From: an uncultured Roseateles sp.
Lineage (GTDB): Bacteria > Pseudomonadota > Gammaproteobacteria > Burkholderiales > Burkholderiaceae_C
Assembly: GCF_913777145.1 (NCBI RefSeq)
Contig: NZ_CAJYPS010000033.1
Coordinates: forward strand, 1-43,668
Direction: 5' to 3'
Length of the DNA stretch: 43,668 bases
Below are positions 38,201-43,668 of this stretch, one piece after another. The translations under genes were made by a program, and so were the position numbers. Position 1 is the first letter of the stretch. Each line of letters starts with the position of its first letter. The notes beneath the pieces were generated by a model that did not search any database, had not been told where the DNA came from, and saw only the letters and a list, made by a program, of their open reading frames with translations.

Positions 38201-38339
38201 CGAGGTGCAGCCGGCTGCTCAGCCCCAGCGCCAGCGCCGCCAGCGCCAGCACACCGGCCAGCACCCAGCCGCGATGGGCCAGCGAGGCGTCTATGACCCG
38301 GGCCACCCAGCCCGGTGCCTGGTCTTGCTCAGTGGCCAT
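35199..38339 (-). CDS. cusA: CusA/CzcA-type heavy-metal RND efflux pump
   Basis: The 1046-residue protein equals CusA in length. It has 12 predicted membrane segments, the proton-relay motif GAMIDAAVVMVE in TM4, and porter-domain motifs (LADADVGGVLARA; SRMGSEFMPPLDEGDLLYMP). Methionines that bind Cu/Ag in CusA have counterparts around LLYMPTTLP, PLSMLETTVVL and IDMLSTGVKTP, so the substrate is more likely Cu(I)/Ag(I) than Zn/Co. It accepts metal from the periplasm and the adaptor CusB. ATG 38339 overlaps the cusB stop by 11 bases. No outer-membrane CusC-type partner is in the window. Confidence 0.93.
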   Translation of the reverse strand: MATEQDQAPGWVARVIDASLAHRGWVLAGVLALAALALGLSSRLHLDALPDLSETQVILKADFAGKPAQLVEDQLTYPLTASLLGIPGASTVRAFSMFGEAFVYVVFADGVDPYWARSRVLERVAQLQPRLPEQARVALGPDASGTGWIYQYALVSRDGRVPVDRLKALQDFQLRQELQSVPGVAEVASFGGAARQLQIDVDADRLAALGLGPEQIAAAVRDANQAGGGGAFELGRQRFFVSADLRIRSAQDLRDAPIVREGGAAPLRLGQIARISQGPAPREGVGDLDGAGDAVGGIVVMRQGENAAQTLTLVKQRLAELRHSLPPGVELVETYDRGRLIGAAVKSLGMRLLEEGAIVALVCLLFLGRLRSALVAIVSLPVGLLVALALLERQGITANIMSLGGLAIAIGAMIDAAVVMVETLHRKLERHGAADRPSHWALVRESAQEVGPALFFSLLVITVSFLPVFSLQGQEGKLFAPLALTKTYAMAAAAALSVSLVPILMGLFIRGSLPREHRNPLNRWLKRGYRPALRAALARPSWVLGAAVLLSLSLAWPLSRMGSEFMPPLDEGDLLYMPTTLPSISVDEAAELLRRTSALIRQQPEVASVHGKAGRSDSATDPAPLSMLETTVVLKPREQWPDPSLSREALVARLDELLRLPGLTSSWGHPIRTRIDMLSTGVKTPLALRIAGPDLGRIQALSEQAEAVLRQVDGVRGVFAERVNAGRFIDLRIDRAKAALYGLRAADLTQLLDGPVAGTPIDSFSDGRERYPVVLRFAADQRSSLQALGRLRLRTGEGASVALDQVAALTLVDGPSEIKSENARPVGYVLLDLADADVGGVLARARAALAAAGLQQQGYTLDFVGQYLRLEQASARLAWISAATLASVVLILFWHFRSWRRVAIVLASLPSAVAGGAWLCWALGQQLSFATVVGLLALAGVAAEFCVVMLLYLDQERARDPALPLERAIVRGALMRLRPKAMTVAVILAGLAPLLLSDGVGVDLMRRIAAPMVGGMLSAPLFSLLVVPVLYRLAFGTAARDGGRHD

Positions 38340-39765
38340 GATGATGGCCTCCGGGCTGGGCCGCAGGCCCATGGGCGCCGTGCTCGTTGTGCATGGCCGG
38401 GAAGGCCGAGGCCGGCATGTCCGCGGCGGGCGGCATCGCCATCGACGGCGCCGCGGCCGCCGCACGACGCTGGCGGGCGGCCAGCAGCGAGGCTTCCGCG
38501 CCCAGCAGGAACTGGCCGTTCACCACCAGACGCTGGCCCGGCTGCAGGCCGCTGCGCACCTCCACCAGCTCGCGACTCTCCGCGCCCAGCTCCACCTTGA
38601 CCGCGCGGAAGTGGTCATCCGCCTCGGCGACGATGACCTCGCTGCCGCCCCCCGACCACAGCACGGCGTCGCGCGGGATGGCGGTGACCTGGCGCGGCGC
38701 CTCCTCCAGCGCCGCCTCCACCAGGCTGCCGGGCGGGAAGGCATGACGCGGCGCACGGTTGGCCGGCAGGGCCACGCGCACGCGGGCCAGCCGGGTCGCG
38801 GGATCGATGACCACCGAGCCGCGATCCAGCGTCGCCAGCTGTTCGACCGAGCGATCCACGCTGGAGCGCAGCCTCACGCTCGCACGCGCCGGCAGCGCGC
38901 CGAGTTGCTCGGGGCTGAGCGCCAGCTCCACTGCGGCCGCGCCCAGGTCGGCGTACTCCAGCACCGCCTGGCCGGGCGACACGAAGGCGCCTTCGCGGGC
39001 GGTGATCGCGGTGACCACGCCGTCACGCTGGGCCAGCACCGGCAGCACCTCGCGCGGCCGGCGCGACTTCTCCAGCTCCACCAGCACCGCCTCGGGCACG
39101 TCCGCCGCCAGCAGCGCCTGGCGCAGGCGGTAACGCTCGCGCGCGATGCTGGTCATCATGGAATCGGGCGCGACATTGCCCACCGCGGCCATCGCGCCAC
39201 CGCCCGACAGCGCGTCGCGGCGGGTCAGCACGTCCAGGTAGTCGCGCTGGCGCTGGTAGAGGTCGGGCGAATAGAAGTCGTAGAGCGGCTGGCCGCTGCG
39301 CACCGACTGACCGGCGCTGGCCACGTAGAGGCGCTTGATCCAGCCCTCGGCCTTGGGCGCCTGCGTGACCGCCCGGCTGGCATCCGCCAGAACCTGGCCG
39401 CTGAACTGCAGGCCGGACCGGAACTCATGCGTCTGCACCGCCTCGATCACCAGGCCCAGGCGTTGCTGCGCGGCGGGCAAGACCTGGAACTGCGACGCCT
39501 CGGTCTGATGGGCGTCGGCGCCCGACGCACCCTGGGCCCGCACCAGGTTCATGCCGCAGATGGGGCAATGATCCGGCGAGTGCTTGCGCACCTCGGGGTG
39601 CATGGGGCAGTACCAGTCTTCCTCGCCCGCTTCGCCGCCCTGCGCGACCTGGGTGGCGTTCGCAGACGCCCCGTGATTCGAGTGCAGCAGGTGGCTGCGG
39701 GCAGCCACCACACCCAGGGAAAGAACACAGACCGCGGCCGTGCCAACCCACCAACGCCGACGCAT
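38329..39765 (-). CDS. cusB: CusB-type efflux adaptor with N-terminal metal-binding module
   Basis: The 478-residue membrane-fusion protein has an N-terminal membrane anchor or signal (about 1-22), a heavy-metal-binding domain (about 50-80: WYCPMHPEVRKHSPDHCPIC followed by GMNLV), and the lipoyl/beta-barrel adaptor body (about 90-430). Its tail is rich in Met and His (MAMPPAADMPASAFPAMHNE, then HHHGH). Both ends thus offer copper ligands. CusB hands Cu(I) or Ag(I) to CusA. The gene starts 55 bases after the nirK-like stop, across a hairpin, and overlaps cusA by 11 bases. Confidence 0.93.
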   Translation of the reverse strand: MRRRWWVGTAAVCVLSLGVVAARSHLLHSNHGASANATQVAQGGEAGEEDWYCPMHPEVRKHSPDHCPICGMNLVRAQGASGADAHQTEASQFQVLPAAQQRLGLVIEAVQTHEFRSGLQFSGQVLADASRAVTQAPKAEGWIKRLYVASAGQSVRSGQPLYDFYSPDLYQRQRDYLDVLTRRDALSGGGAMAAVGNVAPDSMMTSIARERYRLRQALLAADVPEAVLVELEKSRRPREVLPVLAQRDGVVTAITAREGAFVSPGQAVLEYADLGAAAVELALSPEQLGALPARASVRLRSSVDRSVEQLATLDRGSVVIDPATRLARVRVALPANRAPRHAFPPGSLVEAALEEAPRQVTAIPRDAVLWSGGGSEVIVAEADDHFRAVKVELGAESRELVEVRSGLQPGQRLVVNGQFLLGAEASLLAARQRRAAAAAPSMAMPPAADMPASAFPAMHNEHGAHGPAAQPGGHHHGH

Positions 39766-39780
39766 GACATGCTCCGTCAG

Positions 39781-39806
39781 AAAACAGGGGCGGCTCCCGC
39801 CGCCCC
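39781..39806 (-). terminator. Terminator-like hairpin between nirK-like and cusB genes
   Basis: GGGGCGGC (39787-39794) and GCCGCCCC (39799-39806) form an 8-bp stem with a four-base loop. On the minus strand TGTTTT follows, a short U-tract. It would reduce transcription from nirK into cusB. Confidence 0.6.
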
Positions 39807-39819
39807 CTTCAGAACGTGC

Positions 39820-40743
39820 TCAACGCACGATGATGTTGTCGCCCTTGCCCGCCTTGGGGTCAGCGTCGTTGCTGAACTGCAGGATGGCGATCGCGCCGGT
39901 CAGCGCGTGGTGCATGGAGTGATCGACCAGCGCGTTCGCCCCCTCGACCGGCGAGATGATGTCGAACGCCGCACCGTCGCCCGGGCCGACCACGAAGCTC
40001 TGCAGCCCGTACAGCACGTTCTTGGGATTGCCGCTCGGATAGACGCGGTCCCAGATGCCGGCGATGGGGTGGAAGGACGAGAACTCGTTGACGCCCGCAT
40101 TCACGAAGTGGATGCGCACGCGCTCGCCCGGCTTGGCCTGCAGCACGCGGGTGGCGGCCGGATCGTGCACCGGGTCGTACTTGAAGATGCCGCCGTTGAA
40201 CATGATGTTGGTCCACTTGTTGGCCATCATGTCGGCCTGGTTGTCCGGGTTCTGATAAAGCTCGGACTGCACCAGCACGTACTCACGGTCCGCCTTGGGG
40301 AAGGCGTTCTCGTCCTTGGGGTCGACGATGATGACGCCATACATGCCGCGGGCAATGTGCTGGATCATCGGGTCGGAACCGCAGTGGTAGAAGAAGGTGC
40401 CCGGCGAGGTGGCCGCGAAGGTGTACTTCTTGGACTCACCCGGCTTGATCGAATCGAACTCCTTCACCACGTCCACGCGGGCGGCGTGGAAGTCGGTGGA
40501 GTGGGAGTTCTTGCTGGACTTGTCGTTGACCAGCGTGAACTCGACGATGTCGCCCTCCTTCACGCGGACGATGGGGCCCGGCACCTGGCCGTCATAGGTC
40601 CAAGCGCGGTACATCGTGCCCTTGTTGTCGATGGGCAGCTCCACTTCCTTGGCGGTCAGCGTGACCTTGACCGTCTTGGCCTGCACGCCCAGGGCGGCCA
40701 TGGCCAGCGCGGCGGCGGTCAGTGCGAGAGTGACTTTTTTCAA
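39820..40743 (-). CDS. nirK: NirK-like copper nitrite reductase, compact type
   Basis: The 307-residue periplasmic protein (signal peptide 1-22) has two cupredoxin domains. Type 1 copper ligands are His81, Cys121, His129 and Met134 (SHSTDFH, YHCGSDPMIQHIARGM). Type 2 ligands are His86, His120 and, from the second domain, His275 (VDHSMHH). The catalytic Asp (Asp84) and His (His225, in FHPIAG) have counterparts. These fit the reduction of nitrite to nitric oxide. It is shorter than classical NirK (about 340-380) and lacks the usual HLIGGHGD text, resembling the ammonia-oxidiser branch. It is fourth in a run behind ncgA-, ncgB- and ncgC-like genes. A two-domain laccase is less likely. Confidence 0.85.
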   Translation of the reverse strand: MKKVTLALTAAALAMAALGVQAKTVKVTLTAKEVELPIDNKGTMYRAWTYDGQVPGPIVRVKEGDIVEFTLVNDKSSKNSHSTDFHAARVDVVKEFDSIKPGESKKYTFAATSPGTFFYHCGSDPMIQHIARGMYGVIIVDPKDENAFPKADREYVLVQSELYQNPDNQADMMANKWTNIMFNGGIFKYDPVHDPAATRVLQAKPGERVRIHFVNAGVNEFSSFHPIAGIWDRVYPSGNPKNVLYGLQSFVVGPGDGAAFDIISPVEGANALVDHSMHHALTGAIAILQFSNDADPKAGKGDNIIVR

Positions 40744-40762
40744 GTGAGTTCCTTTCTAGGAT

Positions 40763-41137
40763 TTACTTCGAGGTGGTTTTGCTGACGATGCGGAGATAGG
40801 CCACCATTTCCTTGATCTCCTCGTCATCCATGACGGCGTCCCACTTGGGCATCAGCACGGACTTGCCGACGGCCAGACCGCCGCCCTTGATGGCCTTGAA
40901 CAGGGTTTCGTCGGGCGTATCGCCCATGCCCTTGGTGTCGGTGTGATCGCGCGGCTTGACCGCCATCGACACGCTGTTGATGCCGTTGCCATCGCGGTTC
41001 ACACCGTGGCACTGCACGCAATACAGGTTGTAGTTGCGCACCGCGCGGGCCGGCTCGTCGGCCGCGCGGGCCAGGCCGGCCTGGCCCAGCAGCGCGATAC
41101 CCGCCAGCAGCGCGGCGTTCAGGAATCGAGCGCTCAC
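40763..41137 (-). CDS. ncgC: Monohaem cytochrome c (NcgC-like)
   Basis: The 124-residue protein has a signal peptide (about 1-26, cleavage near ARAADEP) and one haem-binding CVQCH (40-44). The axial Met is probably in SVLMPKWD. It is a class I periplasmic cytochrome c. The gene overlaps the upstream dihaem cytochrome gene by four bases and is followed by the nirK-like gene after 19 bases. The order matches ncgC of Nitrosomonas, where it is part of the nitrite reductase operon; it could donate electrons to NirK. The exact role of NcgC is not fully settled. Confidence 0.88.
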   Translation of the reverse strand: MSARFLNAALLAGIALLGQAGLARAADEPARAVRNYNLYCVQCHGVNRDGNGINSVSMAVKPRDHTDTKGMGDTPDETLFKAIKGGGLAVGKSVLMPKWDAVMDDEEIKEMVAYLRIVSKTTSK

Positions 41138-41853
41138 TTGGCTCCTCCTTGTTTCAGGGTCATCAGGTAGCCGGTGAGCTTCTGCACATCACCGTCGTTG
41201 AGATCCAGCTTGGGCATCCAGACATGCGGGTCGAACTTCTGCGGGTTGCGGATGTACTCGACGACAAAGTCCGGCTGCAGGCGGTCGCCGGCGCTGTAGA
41301 GCTCCGGACCGGAGACCCCGCCCGCTCCCGGCTTGGCCGAATGGCAGGACGCACAACCGCGCAGCTTGTTGAACAGCAGACCGGCCATGGACGCGTTGGG
41401 CGGGTCGTTCTTGAACGCGCCCTTGGCCACCAGCTCGTCGCCGGTGCCCAGCGCCATCAGCGCGTCGGCCACGGCTGCGGCCTCGGCGGCCGCGAGCTTG
41501 GGGTGAGGCGTCAGCTTGCTGGCGTCCACCGTGTCGGCCACACCGCCCTCGCCCGCCTTGACCACATGGCTGTAGGCGACGCCGGCCGGGCGCAGCACCG
41601 TGGGGTTCTGCAGCCAGGACACCAGCCAGTCCTTGTTGAACTTCACGCCGGCGTAGTGCAGGTCGGGGCCCTTGCGGCTCAGCAGGCGCTCCTTGCTGGC
41701 TGCTTCCGGCTTGCTGACCGCGTGGCAGGCGATGCACTGGCTCTTGAGGAGGTCGGCGCCGCTCGCCGCCTGTGCCGGAGCCGCGGCCCCCAGCGAGGCC
41801 AGCAATGCAGCGGCCGCGGCTGCACGCAGCCGATTCAATCTCTTTGCAATCAT
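41134..41853 (-). CDS. ncgB: Dihaem cytochrome c (NcgB-like)
   Basis: The 239-residue protein has a signal peptide (about 1-30) and two haem motifs, CIACH (40-44) and CASCH (about 167). Likely axial Met in WMPKLDLND serves the second haem. It looks like two fused class I cytochrome c domains joined by an Ala-rich helix (LAAAEAAAVADALMAL). It is ten bases downstream of the multicopper oxidase gene and overlaps ncgC by four bases. Its place and architecture match ncgB of the ncgABC-nirK cluster. It needs the haem-attachment system encoded further downstream. Confidence 0.88.
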   Translation of the reverse strand: MIAKRLNRLRAAAAAALLASLGAAAPAQAASGADLLKSQCIACHAVSKPEAASKERLLSRKGPDLHYAGVKFNKDWLVSWLQNPTVLRPAGVAYSHVVKAGEGGVADTVDASKLTPHPKLAAAEAAAVADALMALGTGDELVAKGAFKNDPPNASMAGLLFNKLRGCASCHSAKPGAGGVSGPELYSAGDRLQPDFVVEYIRNPQKFDPHVWMPKLDLNDGDVQKLTGYLMTLKQGGAK

Positions 41854-41863
41854 CTTGAGCGCC

Positions 41864-42916
41864 TTACTGGATGGCCTGACCCTTGAAGGCGTCGTTGGTG
41901 TAGATGCCCGGGCCCTTCTTCAGCGAGTCCTGGTAATAGAAGTTCGGCTTGGGTTCCCGCTTGTTCCAGGGGTAGAAGGCGTCGTTGCTCTTGACCTCGG
42001 TGTACTCGAGGACGGTCATCAGGCCGCCATGCGGGCGGTCGCCGTTCATCGTGTGGCTGTCCACGTGGTCGTGGATCATCCAGCGCCCCGGGTTGTCGGC
42101 CTCGAAGATCAGGTCGTAGCGCTCGCCCGGCCCGATCAGCACGGTGTCGCCGGTCATGGGGTTGGGAACGGGAAAGCCGTCCTTGAAGGCGATCTTGAAC
42201 GCGTGGCCGTGCAGATGCACCGAGTGCACCAGGTCGCCGGCGCCGATCAGGCGCAGGCGCACCACGTCGCCCTTGGTCACGCGCAGGGGCTCGGTGTCCG
42301 GGAAGGCGCGGCCGTTGATGGTGAAGTAGTCGAACTTGTCACCGGGCAGCCCGCCGAAGCCGGGCTTGTTGGCCCACTTGGAGTCCCAGTCGGACAGCAT
42401 CATGATGAAGTCCTTGGTGACCCGCTTCTCCAGCTCCGTCGGCTTCTTGGGCTTGACGATGAAGGGCCCCCACATGCCGCGCAGCGCCACGTGCTCGTTC
42501 ACGTTCACATGGCAGTGGTACCACATGGTCCCGGACGGCTCGGCCTTGAACTTGTAGGTGAAGCTGTCGCCGGGCTTGATGCCCTCCTGCGTGACGTCGG
42601 GCACACCGTCCATCTGCCAGGTGCCGCGCTGCAGCATGCCGTGCCAGTGGATGGTGTGAGGCAGGGCCGTGAGGTTGTTGACCTTGACCTCCAGGTCGTC
42701 GCCCTCGTCCACATAGAACAGCGGCCCCGGCACCTGGCCGGCAAACGCGAAGGTGTGGAACTGCTGTTTCTCCACCAGCGTGATGCGGGTGTCCTCGATG
42801 TTCATCTCGAACTCCCGCCTGGCCGCCAGCGTGTCGTCGGCCAGACCGGCGGCCAGCATCGCCGCCACGCCCAACCAGCGCACACCGTGAGACCACCCTG
42901 TGCCCAATCCATTCAT
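41864..42916 (-). CDS. ncgA: Two-domain multicopper oxidase (NcgA-like)
   Basis: The 350-residue exported protein (signal peptide about 1-32) has HTIHWHG (87-93) and WYHCHVNVNEHVALRGM (132-148) in domain 1, and HSVHLHGH and IHDHVDSH in domain 2. Domain 1 supplies a type 1 copper (Cys135, Met148 and His); the HxH pairs form the shared trinuclear site between subunits. Domain 2 lacks the Cys (HDH instead of HCH), so only one type 1 copper per subunit is predicted, as in type B two-domain oxidases. It is the first gene of the run after a promoter with an NsrR-like operator, and has AGGAGG six bases before the ATG. In Nitrosomonas NcgA is the corresponding blue copper oxidase. Confidence 0.9.
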   Translation of the reverse strand: MNGLGTGWSHGVRWLGVAAMLAAGLADDTLAARREFEMNIEDTRITLVEKQQFHTFAFAGQVPGPLFYVDEGDDLEVKVNNLTALPHTIHWHGMLQRGTWQMDGVPDVTQEGIKPGDSFTYKFKAEPSGTMWYHCHVNVNEHVALRGMWGPFIVKPKKPTELEKRVTKDFIMMLSDWDSKWANKPGFGGLPGDKFDYFTINGRAFPDTEPLRVTKGDVVRLRLIGAGDLVHSVHLHGHAFKIAFKDGFPVPNPMTGDTVLIGPGERYDLIFEADNPGRWMIHDHVDSHTMNGDRPHGGLMTVLEYTEVKSNDAFYPWNKREPKPNFYYQDSLKKGPGIYTNDAFKGQAIQ

Positions 42917-42968
42917 CTATGACCTCCTGACCCTGACGCGGGCCTGTGTTGCATCCGTCGAGGCCGCA

Positions 42969-42991
42969 AAGATACATTTACAATAGATGTT
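42969..42991. promoter_or_regulatory. NsrR-like operator overlapping the promoter
   Basis: The half-sites AAGATACATTT (42969-42979) and CAATAGATGTT (42981-42991) are separated by one base. Compared with the NsrR half-sites AAGATGYATTT and AAATRCATCTT, they match 10 of 11 and 8 of 11 positions. NsrR is the NO-sensing Rrf2-family repressor. No nsrR gene is in the window. A separate repeat TGCAAA-N5-TTTGCA lies at 42993-43009. Confidence 0.65.
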
Positions 42992-42997
42992 TTGCAA
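42969..42997 (-). promoter_or_regulatory. Candidate sigma70 promoter of the ncgABC-nirK-like run
   Basis: On the minus strand TTGCAA (42997-42992) and TATCTT (42974-42969) are spaced by 17 bases. Each matches the consensus at 4 of 6. The predicted start of transcription is near 42962, giving a leader of about 46 bases to the ATG at 42916. An NsrR-like palindrome covers the spacer and -10 exactly. Confidence 0.65.
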
Positions 42998-43058
42998 ACA
43001 AGATTTGCATGGCACAAAAGGAGAAAGGCCTTTGTGAGCACCGCGCATCGTCGCATTT

Positions 43059-43081
43059 ATCATGTATTTTACATGTCTCTT
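43059..43081. promoter_or_regulatory. Second, weaker NsrR-like palindrome
   Basis: ATCATGTATTT (43059-43069) and ACATGTCTCTT (43071-43081) match the two NsrR half-sites at 9 of 11 and 8 of 11 positions, and the core is a perfect CATGTA-TTT-TACATG. It lies about 90 bases upstream of the first site, and about 165 bases before the divergent receptor gene. The rest of 42917-43244 holds no other signal I can support. Confidence 0.4.
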
Positions 43082-43244
43082 TTGCGAAGCCAGATCGGTG
43101 TCACGCAGCGGGAGTCATGACCTCCGGCAGCCGGCCCTCTGGGCCCTGGTGGTCGGGCAGGGCTACGCCGCAGTGCGTCTCCCGACAACCCTCAACACCG
43201 CCGCGCGACGACGGCGGCACCCCGGCCAGCAGGCCCCTCACGCG

Positions 43245-43668
43245 ATGCAAACCCCATCAACCCCACTTCCTCCCCACGTCCGGCTGCGCCGGATTCCTCA
43301 GGCCTGCGGACTGCTGTTGTGGATGGCCGCCTGGGCCGTCAGCACCAACGCAAACGCCTGCGTGGAGTGCGAAGAGGATCACGCGGCCGAGGCCAGCAGC
43401 CCACACAACAGGCTGGCCCTGGTGCGCGTGCAAGCCGCCTCCCCCACCTCGCTGCCCACCAACATCCCCACCACCCGCGAAGGCATCACGCGCGAGGAGC
43501 TGGCCCGCACGGTCAACGCCACCGATGCCGAGGACGCGCTCAAGTACTTCCCCAGCCTGCTGGTGCGCAAGCGCTACATCGCCGACTACAACCACGCCAT
43601 CCTGTCCAGCCGCGCCTCGGGCACCGGCAACAGCGCCCGCTCGGCCGTCTATGCGGACGGCATGCTGC
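43245..43668 (+). CDS. TonB-dependent outer-membrane receptor, N-terminal part (3' end outside window)
   Basis: The frame opens at ATG 43245 and runs off the end with 141 codons. After a signal peptide (about 9-36: IPQACGLLLWMAAWAVSTNA) comes ACVECEEDH, a possible metal-binding spacer, then a plug domain: LPTNIPTTREGITREELART, TDAEDALKYFPSLLVRKRYI and SGTGNSARSAVYADGM. This plug text is characteristic of TonB-dependent receptors with a siderophore- or metal-type role. The gene is divergent from the multicopper oxidase run and shares its intergenic region with the operators. Substrate unknown. Confidence 0.85.
   Translation, partial: MQTPSTPLPPHVRLRRIPQACGLLLWMAAWAVSTNANACVECEEDHAAEASSPHNRLALVRVQAASPTSLPTNIPTTREGITREELARTVNATDAEDALKYFPSLLVRKRYIADYNHAILSSRASGTGNSARSAVYADGML

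Overview
The window reads as about 44 kb of chromosome from a high-GC betaproteobacterium, most likely Burkholderiales of the Rubrivivax / Leptothrix / Roseateles type. This is inferred from gene order (yicC, Ser/Thr kinase, PP2C, rph, rdgB, hemW), system II cytochrome c biogenesis (ResB/CcsA), a PEP-CTERM protein, very high third-position GC and the style of the palindromic repeats. Genes are dense and mostly in tight operons with 1-11 base overlaps.

Layout: (1) 1-4886 (+) is a chemosensory operon: the end of a chemoreceptor, then cheW, cheR, cheD, a receiver-EAL protein and cheB. (2) 5269-12449 is a signalling island: a LuxR-type regulator, a lone receiver, a FixJ-type regulator and a 1730-residue kinase-like/AAA/GAF/histidine kinase fusion. 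(3) 12755-17087 is housekeeping: tRNA-Ser(CGA) beside serS, ispH, fkpB, radC and a Smr-domain gene. (4) 17245-22745 holds a TonB-like gene, an operon of diguanylate cyclase, MinD/FlhG-like ATPase and truncated haemoglobin, and a second cheR-cheD-cheB set. (5) 22781-28365 is the hemW-rdgB-rph-PP2C-kinase operon, divergent from yicC. A palindromic repeat sits in frame inside hemW. (6) 28366-31736 is accessory: a dead integrase remnant, a PEP-CTERM repeat protein and an unrecognised gene with an apparent frameshift.

(7) 31819-43668 is the most interesting part. A minus-strand run encodes a two-domain multicopper oxidase, a dihaem cytochrome c, a monohaem cytochrome c and a compact NirK-like copper nitrite reductase. 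This is the order of ncgABC-nirK of ammonia-oxidising Nitrosomonas. It continues into cusB-cusA type copper/silver efflux genes, resB-ccsA cytochrome c assembly genes and a small membrane protein. A good sigma70-like promoter before the oxidase gene is covered, from the spacer through the -10, by an imperfect palindrome matching the NsrR (nitrite/NO-sensing Rrf2 repressor) operator in 18 of 22 positions. A second weaker match lies about 90 bp further upstream. A divergent TonB-dependent receptor gene begins at 43245 and runs off the end.

The likely logic of region 7 is inferred: NO or nitrite relieves repression, the copper enzymes and cytochromes are made, CusBA controls periplasmic copper and ResB/CcsA attaches haem. 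No database or structure search was run. Family calls rest on motifs, lengths and gene order.
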